Made by a program: the position numbers and the translations under genes
NCBI RefSeq assembly: GCF_016745425.1
Contig: NZ_JAERVK010000002.1
Location: 62,001 to 126,000, forward strand
Length of the DNA stretch: 64,000 nucleotides
Direction of reading: 5' to 3'
DNA from: Candidatus Methylomicrobium oryzae
GTDB taxonomy: Bacteria > Pseudomonadota > Gammaproteobacteria > Methylococcales > Methylomonadaceae
Notes under the pieces: generated by a model
Seen by the model: only the letters and a program-made list of their open reading frames with translations
The model's database searches: none
Told to the model about the DNA's origin: nothing
Shown: piece after piece, positions 16,383-27,033 of the stretch
Layout of the letters: every line of letters starts with the position of its first letter
Numbering within the stretch: the first letter of the stretch is position 1

Positions 16383-18601
16383 GGTTTGATCCGTTGTAAA
16401 GTTTCGATAAAAGTAGCGCTGTCCTGATAGCCGATCACCCGCTGCGCAGCCCTTTCCTGCCGGTCCGGGCCGAAAAACAGGATCGCCGGCGGGCCGATCA
16501 GTTTGAATTTCGCGAGCAGGGCCTGGTCTTGTTCGGAATTCTCGGTCACATCGGCCTGCAGCAGTACAAAATCGGCCAGCGCCTGTTTGACCTTCGGATC
16601 GGTAAAAGTATAGGCTTCCATCTCCTTGCAGGAGATGCACCAGTCGGCGTAAAAATCGAGCATCACATGGCGGCCCTGTGCACTGGCTTCTTCAATCCGC
16701 TGTTCAAGCTCCCGAAGATTCGCAACGCGCCGAAAAACGATGCCTTCCTGCCTGGCGCCGGCGCTGGCCCCGCTGATCAACACGCCCTGCAAAGGCTTGA
16801 GCGGATTGGTGGCGCCGCCCGAGACGCCGATCAACAACAATAAGCCGTAAGCCAGCATGATCAGGCCGACGCCTTTCCAGAGCTTCCGCCAGCCGCTGCT
16901 GTGTTCGGGCAAGGGATCGATCGCATTCAGATAGATCGACGGAATGATCAAAAGTATCGCCCACAGCAGCATGGTGACCGCCGGCGGCAGAATACGGCTC
17001 AACATCCAGACCGCCATCGCGAGCATGATCACCCCGAACACGCCCTTGGTCGCGTTCAGCCAGGCGCCGGCCTTCGGCAGCAGCTTGCCGGCCGAGGCGC
17101 CGACCAGCAGCAGCGGCGCCCCCATGCCCATGCCCATCGCGAACAGGGCGCTGCCGCCCAGCACCGCATCGCCGGTCTGGCCGATGTAGATCAGCGCCGC
17201 CGCCAAAGGCGCGGCCACGCACGGTCCGACGATCAGGGACGACAGCGAACCCATGATCGCCGCTCCCCACAGCGACCCGTCACGGTGCCGCTCGCTCGAA
17301 TTATGCAGTTTGACCTGCCAGGACTTCGGTAATTCGAGATGGTAAAAACCGAACATCGACAGCGACAGCAGCACGAACACGGCGCTGAAAACCGCAATGA
17401 TCCAGGGCTGCTGGAAAACCGCCTGCAGGTTGCCGCCGAACAGCGCGGCAAGGACGCCGAACAAGGTATAAGTCAGCGCCGAGGCGACCACATAACTGAG
17501 CGAAAGCGAAAAAGCGCGCAGCGTGGTGATCGCGCGATGGCCGACGATGATCCCGGACAGAATCGGAATCATCGGGAAGATGCAGGGCGTAAACGACAAC
17601 AACAGCCCGAAGCCCAAAAAGCTGGCCAGCGTCATGCCCAGGCTGTCGTGCTTGAGCAGTTGCACGATCCGGTCCTGCTCCGACACCGGCGCCTGCGGCT
17701 TCGCAGCCGCCGCGGCCATCTGCTGCGCCACGGGCAAGTCCAGTTTCACTTCTTTACTCATCGGCGGATAGCAGACGCCGCGCTCGGCGCAGCCCTGATA
17801 GAAGGCCTTCAGCGTGACCGTCTGCGCGGCTTGGCCGCCGCGCCGCAGTGGCAGATCGAAACTCAGCTCGTCGTGAAAAACCGCGACCTGTCCGAACTCC
17901 GGGTCGTCTTTCGGTTCGCCGTGCGGCATTTCGTAAGCGCCCAGCGCAGTGCCGCCCGCATCGATCAATTCGAGCTTCGTTTTATCCCGGTACATATAAT
18001 AACCGGACGCAATCTGCCAGTTCACCTGTAAGGTATTCGGATCGCCGACCGCCGCGGAAAATTGGAAAGCCTGATCGGGCGGCAAGAGATCCTCCTGCGC
18101 CGAAGAAGCCAGACCGGTGATGCCTTTGACCAAATTCTGGAGCGGATTGACGGAAGCGGCAGCCATCGCAACCGGCAGCGCGATGTCGAGCGTTTTCTTT
18201 TGCGGCGGATAACAGACCCCCTCGTCCGAACAGCCCTGGTAACGCGCCAGCACGCTCACCGAGCGAATCGCGTCGCCGGCCTTTACAGGCACCGGCACCG
18301 TCAGCTTGTTCCGGTAATGCACCGTATCGCCGAGCATTTCGTCATGCTTGGTCTTGCCGTCCGGCAGGCTGGGCGTACCGAGTTCGGCCCCCTCGGTTTT
18401 GGATTCGAAACGCAGATTCTTCCGGTAAAGCGAGAAGCCCTCGGCAATATCCCAGGAAAATTCAAGCTGGCCGCGCGAGAGCGCCAGCGCCGAAACCTTG
18501 AACGCCTGGTCGGGCGGCAGCAAGTCTTCGCTGTTCAGGGCGAAGACCGCATTTCGGGTAGTGAGCAACAGGCAGAAAAAAATCAGTCGGTAGAGACGCA
18601 T
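16379..18601 (-). CDS. dsbD: Thiol:disulfide interchange protein DsbD with two tandem N-terminal domains
   Basis: DsbD moves reducing power from cytoplasmic thioredoxin across the inner membrane. The 740-residue protein has a signal peptide (1-21). Two consecutive DsbD-alpha domains follow (about 22-150 and 168-300), each starting LLPPDQAF and each carrying a YQGCxxxGVCYPP cysteine pair. The membrane core (about 325-590) holds FTPCIFPMIPILSG and IVGPCVAAPLA, and the C-terminal thioredoxin domain has CISC at 655-658. E. coli DsbD has one alpha domain and about 565 residues, so the duplication is unusual. It overlaps cutA by 19 bp and the tlpA-like gene by 4 bp. Confidence 0.95.
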   Translation of the reverse strand: MRLYRLIFFCLLLTTRNAVFALNSEDLLPPDQAFKVSALALSRGQLEFSWDIAEGFSLYRKNLRFESKTEGAELGTPSLPDGKTKHDEMLGDTVHYRNKLTVPVPVKAGDAIRSVSVLARYQGCSDEGVCYPPQKKTLDIALPVAMAAASVNPLQNLVKGITGLASSAQEDLLPPDQAFQFSAAVGDPNTLQVNWQIASGYYMYRDKTKLELIDAGGTALGAYEMPHGEPKDDPEFGQVAVFHDELSFDLPLRRGGQAAQTVTLKAFYQGCAERGVCYPPMSKEVKLDLPVAQQMAAAAAKPQAPVSEQDRIVQLLKHDSLGMTLASFLGFGLLLSFTPCIFPMIPILSGIIVGHRAITTLRAFSLSLSYVVASALTYTLFGVLAALFGGNLQAVFQQPWIIAVFSAVFVLLSLSMFGFYHLELPKSWQVKLHNSSERHRDGSLWGAAIMGSLSSLIVGPCVAAPLAAALIYIGQTGDAVLGGSALFAMGMGMGAPLLLVGASAGKLLPKAGAWLNATKGVFGVIMLAMAVWMLSRILPPAVTMLLWAILLIIPSIYLNAIDPLPEHSSGWRKLWKGVGLIMLAYGLLLLIGVSGGATNPLKPLQGVLISGASAGARQEGIVFRRVANLRELEQRIEEASAQGRHVMLDFYADWCISCKEMEAYTFTDPKVKQALADFVLLQADVTENSEQDQALLAKFKLIGPPAILFFGPDRQERAAQRVIGYQDSATFIETLQRIKP

Positions 18602-18909
18602 GCATCGATCCAGTTCAGATAACCAGGCAGGCCGCGCGCAATAGGCAGGGCGATGATTTCGGGCAAGTCGTAGGGATGCTGCTCGCGTATCGACTGTTCG
18701 ACATCCGGATAGCGGCCGCCGGCCGTTTTGATCAGCAGCAGATGTTCCTCAGCCGTTTCGAGCCGGTTTTCCCAGGTATAAATCGAAGTCAGGCCGGGCA
18801 GAATATTCACGCAGGCCGCCAGCCGGCTTTCGACCAGCCTGTGGGCGATTTTTTCCGCTGTCTCCCGGTCCGGGCAGGTGCAAAGAATCAATTGGGCGTC
18901 GTTCGGCAT
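18583..18909 (-). CDS. cutA: Divalent-cation tolerance protein CutA
   Basis: CutA1 is a small trimeric protein linked to copper and divalent cation tolerance; its biochemical role is still debated. The 108-residue product has the family hallmarks ILCTCPDRETAEKIA, LAACVNILPGLTSIYTWE, the hydrophobic LLLIKT strand and HPYDLPEIIALPI followed by YLNWI. Length is normal. It lies just upstream of dsbD with a 19-bp overlap, the same cutA-dsbD order known in enterobacteria. A promoter is expected in 18910-19020, which it shares divergently with fxsA. Confidence 0.95.
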   Translation of the reverse strand: MPNDAQLILCTCPDRETAEKIAHRLVESRLAACVNILPGLTSIYTWENRLETAEEHLLLIKTAGGRYPDVEQSIREQHPYDLPEIIALPIARGLPGYLNWIDACVSTD

Positions 18910-19020
18910 GTTTTGCTGGCGAATAAGCGAAAGGCGGATATTATGCTAGAAATTCGCAGTCAATACCCTTACTATTGTTGGATTTCTCAAGATCAATCAG
19001 ACCTTAAACCGAGCTTTTAG

Positions 19021-19467
19021 ATGAAAATCTTCCAGTTGTTGTTCCTGTTCTTCCTGGCCATCCCGTTCGCGGAGATTTATCTGCTGCTGACGGTCGGCGG
19101 CCTCATCGGCGCTTTTCCGACCATCGCGCTGGTGGTCTTTACCGCGGTGCTCGGCGCATGGCTACTCAGGCAGCAGGGCTTTCAAACGCTCAGGCGCTTT
19201 CAGGAAAGCCTGGCGCAAGGGAACATTCCGACCTATGAAATCATCGAAGGACCGATCCTGCTGGTCGGCGCCGCACTGCTGCTGACGCCCGGATTCATCA
19301 CCGACCTGTTGGGGATGATTTGCCTGATCCCGTCCCTGCGCCGAAAAGTGGCCCAGTATATCCTCGAAAAACATCTGATCCAGGTGCTCCAGTCGAACAG
19401 CCCTTTCGGCCCGCGCGAAGCGGCGCACGGGGATGCGCTGGAAGGGGAGTTCCGGAAGGAAGAATGA
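19021..19467 (+). CDS. fxsA: FxsA family membrane protein
   Basis: The 148-residue protein has three to four hydrophobic segments in the first 105 residues (FLAIPFAEIYLLLTVGGLIG, TIALVVFTAVLGAWLL, GAALLLTPGFITDLLGM). It keeps the family signature around LTPGFITD and the GNIPTYEIIEGPILL loop. FxsA is an inner-membrane protein known for relieving phage T7 exclusion in E. coli when overproduced; its normal role is unclear. It often precedes groES-groEL, but those genes do not follow here. Confidence 0.93.
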   Translation: MKIFQLLFLFFLAIPFAEIYLLLTVGGLIGAFPTIALVVFTAVLGAWLLRQQGFQTLRRFQESLAQGNIPTYEIIEGPILLVGAALLLTPGFITDLLGMICLIPSLRRKVAQYILEKHLIQVLQSNSPFGPREAAHGDALEGEFRKEE

Positions 19468-19564
19468 ACGGGCGGACGGCTCGCGCTTTGCGTAGCCGCA
19501 AAGACGGAAGCGATCGGAGATCAGGCTCAAGACAGGCAGAATGCAGTCCCAAGCCTGACGTATA

Positions 19565-19804
19565 TCATTCGCCGGCGGGTGCTGAACCGGCAGTATCGCA
19601 GGTATTCTTGCCGAGCCCGCCGTAAACCGGGCAAAAGCCGAAGAAGCCGCTCGCAATCAGCGCACAGCCGACGACCAGCAAAAAGATCGACGCGGTAACG
19701 ACCGAAAGCACAAACAGCGCGGCGCCCGCATAAATGCGGTATTTTTTTTCTTTTTCGCCGACATTGTGTTCAAATTTGAACATACGTTTAAAATCAAAAC
19801 TCAT
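19565..19804 (-). CDS. DUF2892 inner-membrane protein (YgaP-like)
   Basis: The 79-residue protein has a short polar N-terminus and two hydrophobic helices (about 26-40 and 42-56), then FCPVYGGLGKNTCDT. This is the Cys-containing end typical of the DUF2892 / YgaP transmembrane domain. Its role is unknown; related domains are found fused to rhodanese. It stands alone, divergent from uvrD with 111 bp between them. Confidence 0.85.
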   Translation of the reverse strand: MSFDFKRMFKFEHNVGEKEKKYRIYAGAALFVLSVVTASIFLLVVGCALIASGFFGFCPVYGGLGKNTCDTAGSAPAGE

Positions 19805-19915
19805 CTTCTTACCCTCACTGTGTCATTGTTGTTTTTCCGCCAAGCGCGGCCCTGCCCGTCACTCCCAGAGCCGAACAAATATACACAGACACAAAAAATG
19901 TGCAAGCAATAAAAA

Positions 19916-22093
19916 ATGATCGACGTCACTTCCCTTCTCGACCCCCTGAACGATGCGCAACGCCGGGCCGTCACCGCGCCTTCGCAGCCCATGCTGGTGC
20001 TGGCCGGCGCCGGCAGCGGCAAAACCCGCGTGCTGGTGCACCGGATCGCCTGGCAAATCCAGGTAGTCGGCGTTTCGCCGCATGGCATCCTGGCGGTCAC
20101 CTTCACCAATAAGGCGGCCCGCGAAATGCGCGGACGGATCGAGGAACTGTTGCAGCGGCCGACCCATAACCTATGGATCGGCACCTTCCACGGCCTTGCG
20201 CATCGATTGCTCCGGCGCCACGCGAAACAGGCGAAACTGCCGGACGCCTTTCAGGTAATGGATACCGCCGACCAGCTGCGCGTGATCAAGCGCGTGCTGC
20301 AGTCATTGAATCTGGACGAGGCGCGCTGGCCGCCGAAACAGGTGCAATGGTTCATCAACGCGCAAAAAGACGAAGGCGTCCGCGCCCGGCACATGCCGGA
20401 AACCGGCGATCCGTATCTTAGACAGATGATCGCGATTTACCGCGCCTACGAAGAGCTCTGCGACCGCTCGGGCCTGGTCGATTTCGCGGAGCTGCTGCTC
20501 CGGGTCCACGAGCTCCTGCGCGACAACCCCGAGGTACTGGCCTTCTACCAGCAACGCTTCGAGCAGGTGCATGTCGACGAGTTCCAGGACACCAATACGA
20601 TCCAGTACGCCTGGCTGCGCCTGTTGACCCAAGACCGGAACAACCTGTTCGTGGTCGGCGACGACGACCAGTCGATCTACGGCTGGCGGGGTGCGCGGAT
20701 CGAGAACCTCTACAGCTTCCAGAAGCATTTTCCGAATCATGAAGTCATCAAGCTCGAACAGAACTATCGCTCGACCGGCACCATTCTGAAGGCCGCGAAC
20801 CGGGTCATCGCGCACAACGAGGGCCGGCTCGGCAAGGAACTGTGGACCGAATCCGGCGAGGGCGAGCCGATTTCGCTGTACGCGGCATTCAACGAGCAGG
20901 ACGAAGCGTTTTTCGTGATCGAACGAATCCGCGCCTGGATCAGCGAAGGCGGCGCGCGCCGGGACACGGCGATTCTGTACCGTTCGAACGCGCAATCCCG
21001 GCAATTCGAGGAACGGCTGTTCCAGGCCGGCATTCCTTACCGGGTGTACGGCGGCCTGCGCTTTTTCGAGCGCGCCGAAATCAAGAACGCGCTGGCTTAT
21101 CTCCGGCTGACTGCGAACCGGGACGACGACGTCTCGTTCGAACGGGTCGTCAACACCCCGACGCGGGGGATCGGCGAGAAAACGGTCGACGAGATCCGGA
21201 ATGTCGCCCGCGACCGCGGCGCCTCGCTCTGGAACGCGGCCGTCTTCATGCTCGAACAGCGCCTGCTGAGCGCCCGCGCCGGCAACGCGCTGGCCGGATT
21301 CCTGCAGCTGATCGACCGGCTGGCCGCCGAAACCGCAGGCATGGAACTGTTCGAACAGGTCAAACGGGTCGTCGAGAAATCCGGCCTGATCGAGTTCTAC
21401 CAGAACAGCAAAGGCGACCAAGGCGAAGAGCGGATCGAAAACCTCGAGGAACTGGTGAATGCGGCGCGCCTGTTCGATTTCAACGCCGACAACGAGGAAA
21501 ACCTCGCTCCACTCGAACTGTTTCTCGCGCATGCGGCCCTCGAAGCGGGCGAGATGCAGGGGGACGATTTCGACGACTGTGTGCAATTGATGACCCTGCA
21601 TTCGGCCAAAGGCCTCGAATTCAAGGTCGTTTTCATGGTCGGCATGGAGGAAGGCCTGTTTCCGTCGCTGCAGTCGGTCGAAGATCCGCAGCGCCTCGAA
21701 GAGGAGCGCCGGCTCTGCTACGTAGGGATGACCCGGGCGATGCAGACCTTATATATGACCTATGCCGAATCCCGGCGCCTCTACGGCCGCGAAACGTATC
21801 CGCGCCCGTCCCGGTTCCTGCGCGAAATTCCGGACGAATGCGTCCAGGAAGTCAGACTGCGCGCCCACGTCAGCCGTCCGGCCGCCGCCTCGCCCGCGAA
21901 ATCCTCGGCATCCTCGCCCCTGTCGGTTAGCCGGTACAAACTCGGCCAGCGCGTCAGCCATGCGAAGTTCGGCGAAGGGATGATCCTGCAGCTCGAAGGC
22001 CAGGGCGCCCAGGAACGCGCGCAGATCAATTTCAAGAGCGCCGGGGTCAAATGGCTGATGCTGGCTTATGCAGGGCTCGAAACCCTGCCGTGA
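19916..22093 (+). CDS. uvrD: DNA helicase II (UvrD)
   Basis: UvrD is a 3'-5' superfamily 1 helicase acting in nucleotide-excision and mismatch repair. The 725-residue protein shows motif I AGAGSGKT (residues 30-37), motif Ia VTFTNKAAREM, motif II VDEFQDTN, motif III VVGDDDQSIYGWRGA, motif IV KLEQNYRST, motif V HSAKGLEF and motif VI RLCYVGMTRA. The C-terminal Tudor-like segment has GQRVSHAKFGEGMIL and separates UvrD from Rep. No strong ribosome binding site is visible before the start, but MIDVTSLLDPLNDAQRRAV fits the family. Confidence 0.96.
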   Translation: MIDVTSLLDPLNDAQRRAVTAPSQPMLVLAGAGSGKTRVLVHRIAWQIQVVGVSPHGILAVTFTNKAAREMRGRIEELLQRPTHNLWIGTFHGLAHRLLRRHAKQAKLPDAFQVMDTADQLRVIKRVLQSLNLDEARWPPKQVQWFINAQKDEGVRARHMPETGDPYLRQMIAIYRAYEELCDRSGLVDFAELLLRVHELLRDNPEVLAFYQQRFEQVHVDEFQDTNTIQYAWLRLLTQDRNNLFVVGDDDQSIYGWRGARIENLYSFQKHFPNHEVIKLEQNYRSTGTILKAANRVIAHNEGRLGKELWTESGEGEPISLYAAFNEQDEAFFVIERIRAWISEGGARRDTAILYRSNAQSRQFEERLFQAGIPYRVYGGLRFFERAEIKNALAYLRLTANRDDDVSFERVVNTPTRGIGEKTVDEIRNVARDRGASLWNAAVFMLEQRLLSARAGNALAGFLQLIDRLAAETAGMELFEQVKRVVEKSGLIEFYQNSKGDQGEERIENLEELVNAARLFDFNADNEENLAPLELFLAHAALEAGEMQGDDFDDCVQLMTLHSAKGLEFKVVFMVGMEEGLFPSLQSVEDPQRLEEERRLCYVGMTRAMQTLYMTYAESRRLYGRETYPRPSRFLREIPDECVQEVRLRAHVSRPAAASPAKSSASSPLSVSRYKLGQRVSHAKFGEGMILQLEGQGAQERAQINFKSAGVKWLMLAYAGLETLP

Positions 22094-22224
22094 AAAGCCG
22101 TCAACCATGTCCCGCCGGTCGAAGTTGCAGCGCCCAGCCCGCGCATTAATGCACGCATTAATCCTAACCCGCATCAATCAAGATACGTTAAAATGATCTT
22201 TTGCAAAGAATAGGGAGGTGAATC

Positions 22225-23010
22225 ATGTTAAAGAAGATCTGCGCCGCGTTGGCCGCGGCATTCGCTTTGACCGCCTGCGTCACCAGTCCGACAGGACGTT
22301 CACAGCTCATTTTATTACCCGACTCGCAGGTCGACCAGATGGGCCTGCAAGCCTTCGAAACGATCAAGCGCGACAAACCGATCAGCAACAATGCGCGCTT
22401 GAATCAGGTTGCCCAATGCATTGCAAGCAATATTACCCAAAGCACCACCGGCGGCCGCTGGGAAGTCGTGGTGTTCGAGGATGATTCGTTCAATGCCTTC
22501 GCGCTGCCGGGCAACAAGATCGGCGTTTACACCGGCCTGTTCAATCTGGTCGCCAATCAGGACCAGCTGGCCGCAGTGATCGGCCATGAAATCGGCCACG
22601 TGCTGGCCAAACACAGCGCGGAACGTGCCTCGCAGGAACTGGCCGTCAACTCGGGCATGTCGATGATTCAGGCGATGGGCAATCCGCAATCGCCCCTCGG
22701 CCAGGCCGCGTTCGGCATGCTCGGGCTCGGCGCCGAATACGGCGTGCTGATGCCTTACGGTCGGACCCAGGAAAGCGAAGCGGATATCATCGGCGTCGAC
22801 CTGATGGCCAAAGCCGGCTTCGACCCCCGCCAAAGCATCAACCTGTGGCAACGGATGAGTCAGGCGACACAAGGCCAGCAAACCGCCGAATTCCTGTCCA
22901 CCCACCCCTCGCACGCCACCCGTATCCGCGACCTCGAACAGCACATGCCGCAGGCGATGGGCTTTTACCAACAGGCGCAAGCGATGGGCCGGCGCCCCCA
23001 ATGCCAATAA
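22225..23010 (+). CDS. M48 family metalloprotease, lipoprotein
   Basis: The 261-residue protein has a lipoprotein signal with lipobox LTAC (Cys18) and an M48 catalytic domain with HEIGH (121-125) and a third ligand in ESEAD (about 184-188). It resembles LoiP/YcaL-type periplasmic proteases used in outer-membrane protein quality control. A strong Shine-Dalgarno, GGAGGTG, precedes the ATG. It ends 3 bp before dapC, though a functional link is not expected. Confidence 0.92.
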   Translation: MLKKICAALAAAFALTACVTSPTGRSQLILLPDSQVDQMGLQAFETIKRDKPISNNARLNQVAQCIASNITQSTTGGRWEVVVFEDDSFNAFALPGNKIGVYTGLFNLVANQDQLAAVIGHEIGHVLAKHSAERASQELAVNSGMSMIQAMGNPQSPLGQAAFGMLGLGAEYGVLMPYGRTQESEADIIGVDLMAKAGFDPRQSINLWQRMSQATQGQQTAEFLSTHPSHATRIRDLEQHMPQAMGFYQQAQAMGRRPQCQ

Positions 23011-23013
23011 CCG

Positions 23014-24210
23014 ATGACGCCGTATCTCCACAAGCTCCAATCGTACCCGTTTGAGAAACTGGCCGCGCTGAAGAAAGGGATTGCGCCGCCGGCCGGCAAA
23101 CGACACATCGCCTTGTCGATCGGCGAGCCGGCGCATGCAACGCCGCACCTGATCCAGGAAGCGCTGCTGATCCATCTGCACGGCCTGTCGAACTATCCGA
23201 CCACGAAAGGCCTGCCGGAGCTCCGCCAAGCCATCGCGGCCTGGCTGACTCGCCGCTTCAAGCTCGCGGAAGGGCAGCTGGATCCCGAAACGCAGATCCT
23301 GCCGGTCAGCGGCACTCGCGAAGCGTTGTTCTCGTTCGCCCAGTGCCTGATCGACCCGACCGCCGACCCGCTCGTGGTGATGCCGAATCCGTTCTATCAG
23401 ATCTACGAGGGCGCAGCGCTGCTCGCAGGTGCCGAGCCGTATTTTCTGAATACGGTCGCCGAGAACGCATATCTGCCCGATTTCGACGCCGTGCCCGAGA
23501 GCGTCTGGCGGCGCTGCCAGCTGCTGTATATCTGCACTCCCGGCAATCCGAGCGGCGGGGTGATACCGCGCGATGGCTTGATCAAGCTGCTCGGGCTCGC
23601 CGAGAAATACGACTTCGTGATCGCTTCGGACGAATGCTACAGCGAACTGTACGACGACGAAAACAGCCCGCCGCCAGGGCTGCTCGAAGCGGCGTTCGCA
23701 ATCGGCAATACCGCATTCAAACGCTGCGTGGTGTTCCACAGCCTATCGAAGCGTTCGAACGCCCCCGGCCTGCGTTCCGGCTTTGTCGCCGGCGATGCGG
23801 CGATTCTGCAGGACTATTTCAAATACCGGACCTATCACGGCGCGGCGATGCCGCTGCCGACCCAGCATGCGAGCATCGCGGCATGGGGCGACGAGAAACA
23901 CGTGGCCGAGAACCGCCGCCTGTACCGCGAAAAGTTCGCCGCGGTACTCGACATTTTGGGCGATGCGGTGCAACTGACGAAGCCGCCCGCCGGCTTTTAT
24001 CTCTGGATCAAAACGCCGATCGGCGATACCGAATTTACGCAGCAATTGTTTGCGCAAGAGAACGTGACCGTGCTGCCCGGCAGCTATTTGTCCCGCGAGT
24101 TCGGCGGTCTGAACCCGGGCCGGAATCATGTCCGGATCGCGCTGGTCGCGCCGCTCGAAGAATGCGTCGAAGCGGCCCTGCGCATCAAAGATTTCCTTAA
24201 CACTCTATAA
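23014..24210 (+). CDS. dapC: Succinyldiaminopimelate transaminase
   Basis: A fold-type I PLP aminotransferase of 398 residues. Key features are [17 protein letters not shown], the cofactor-binding [34 protein letters not shown] and the PLP-lysine segment [16 protein letters not shown]. The last, together with the neighbouring dapD and dapE, points to DapC, which makes N-succinyl-LL-2,6-diaminopimelate. Length matches the proteobacterial DapC family. dapD follows after 10 bp. Confidence 0.93.
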   Translation: MTPYLHKLQSYPFEKLAALKKGIAPPAGKRHIALSIGEPAHATPHLIQEALLIHLHGLSNYPTTKGLPELRQAIAAWLTRRFKLAEGQLDPETQILPVSGTREALFSFAQCLIDPTADPLVVMPNPFYQIYEGAALLAGAEPYFLNTVAENAYLPDFDAVPESVWRRCQLLYICTPGNPSGGVIPRDGLIKLLGLAEKYDFVIASDECYSELYDDENSPPPGLLEAAFAIGNTAFKRCVVFHSLSKRSNAPGLRSGFVAGDAAILQDYFKYRTYHGAAMPLPTQHASIAAWGDEKHVAENRRLYREKFAAVLDILGDAVQLTKPPAGFYLWIKTPIGDTEFTQQLFAQENVTVLPGSYLSREFGGLNPGRNHVRIALVAPLEECVEAALRIKDFLNTL

Positions 24211-24220
24211 AAAACAAGCA

Positions 24221-25039
24221 ATGTCCGATTTAGAAAACATCATCAATACCGCATTCGAACAGCGCGCCGACATCACGCCCGCTACCGTTTCGCCGGAAGT
24301 GCGCGGCGCGGTGCAGGAATGCCTGAACCTGCTCGACACCGGCAAGGCCCGGGTCGCCGAAAAAGTGAACGGCGACTGGGTCACGAACCAATGGCTGAAG
24401 AAAGCAGTGCTGCTGTCGTTCCGGATCAATGAAAACCGGCTAATGGACGGCGGCAACACCCGCTATTACGACAAGGTCGAATGCAAATTCGCGAACTACA
24501 GCGAAGAGGACTTCGCGAAGGCCGGCGTCCGGGTCGTGCCGAACGCGGTCGCCCGTAAAGGCTCCTATATCGCGCCCGGCGCGATTTTGATGCCGTCCTA
24601 CGTGAACATCGGCGCCTATGTCGACAGCGGCACGATGGTGGATACCTGGGTCACGGTCGGTTCCTGCGCGCAGATCGGCAAGAACGTGCATCTGTCCGGC
24701 GGCGTCGGCATCGGCGGCGTCTTGGAGCCCCTGCAGGCCGGCCCGACCATCATCGGCGACAACTGCTTCATCGGCGCGCGTTCGGAAATCGTCGAAGGCG
24801 TGATCGTCGAAGACGGCTGCGTGATTTCGATGGGCGTCTATATCGGCCAAAGCACCAAGATCTACAACCGGATGACCGGCGAAATCACCTATGGACGCAT
24901 TCCGGCCGGTTCGGTCGTCGTTTCGGGCAACCTGCCATCCTCGGACGGCAAATACAGCCTGTACTGCGCGGTGATCATCAAGCAGGTCGACGAAAAGACG
25001 CGCAGCAAGACCGGCATCAACGAACTGCTCCGCGACTGA
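24221..25039 (+). CDS. dapD: Tetrahydrodipicolinate N-succinyltransferase
   Basis: DapD succinylates tetrahydrodipicolinate in lysine/diaminopimelate synthesis. The 272-residue protein has an N-terminal helical part and a left-handed beta-helix of hexapeptide repeats (about residues 100-240, for example [20 protein letters not shown] and [20 protein letters not shown]). It ends with [14 protein letters not shown]. The start at MSDLENIIN is preferred over an upstream in-frame start inside dapC. It follows dapC directly and belongs to the dap run. Confidence 0.96.
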   Translation: MSDLENIINTAFEQRADITPATVSPEVRGAVQECLNLLDTGKARVAEKVNGDWVTNQWLKKAVLLSFRINENRLMDGGNTRYYDKVECKFANYSEEDFAKAGVRVVPNAVARKGSYIAPGAILMPSYVNIGAYVDSGTMVDTWVTVGSCAQIGKNVHLSGGVGIGGVLEPLQAGPTIIGDNCFIGARSEIVEGVIVEDGCVISMGVYIGQSTKIYNRMTGEITYGRIPAGSVVVSGNLPSSDGKYSLYCAVIIKQVDEKTRSKTGINELLRD

Positions 25040-25109
25040 TCAACTGGGCATCCACACGACCGGGGCGATCCCGTCCCGGTTTCACTTCCACCTACCCTCC
25101 CCACTTCCC

Positions 25110-25354
25110 ATGAGCGAAAATCAACTGACCAACAATGCGATCATCTATGCCCTGCTGTCGCTGAACAGCGAAATCATCCTGCAAAAAGAATATCTGGAAT
25201 CGGACGACGTGCCGGAAGAAGATATCGACAACGAGCAGGACATCCTGGACGATCTGGAACAGGCGTTCATGGAATTCGTCGACGTCTACAAAGGCCGCTG
25301 CAAGACCGACAAATCGCTGCCCGGCCTCGATGAACTGTTGAACAACCAGCTGTA

Positions 25355-25355
<1 letters not shown>
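25110..25355 (+). CDS. Small acidic conserved hypothetical protein
   Basis: The 81-residue product is strongly acidic, helical and without Cys-rich or membrane segments. A central run reads DDVPEEDIDNEQDILDDLEQ. I do not recognise a named family. It lies between dapD and the arsC-like gene, and its stop codon overlaps the next ATG (TAATG), so it is co-translated with the dapE group. Function unknown. Confidence 0.75.
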
Positions 25356-26838
<1,483 letters not shown>

Positions 26839-26970
26839 CGATTGAATAGGGAAGTATTCAGGCCGCGGTTCCGGTTTAGCGGCGCGAATTCGTTTTCTCC
26901 GCCCTGGCACACGCTCCTCCTGAAACCCGCTTCAGCAGCGGACCCAAAATCCTTTCCATAAAACCCGAAA

Positions 26971-27003
26971 AGACCTGCCAGGTTTTGAAAACCTGGCAGG
27001 TCT
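26971..27003. terminator. Perfect palindrome between converging genes
   Basis: Two 16-bp arms, AGACCTGCCAGGTTTT and its exact complement, flank a single G. The unit lies between the 3' ends of dapE (plus) and the GH17 gene (minus), with T or A runs inside the stem. A bidirectional terminator is the simplest reading. The TGCCAGGTTTT core may be part of a dispersed repeat. Confidence 0.6.
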
Positions 27004-27033
27004 AAAGCGACATCCTTTATCCCAACCTTCGAT

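Noticed and set aside
20303-21601. 432-codon minus-strand frame opposite uvrD
   Set aside because: uvrD carries all helicase motifs in the plus frame; the antisense frame is a codon-bias shadow.
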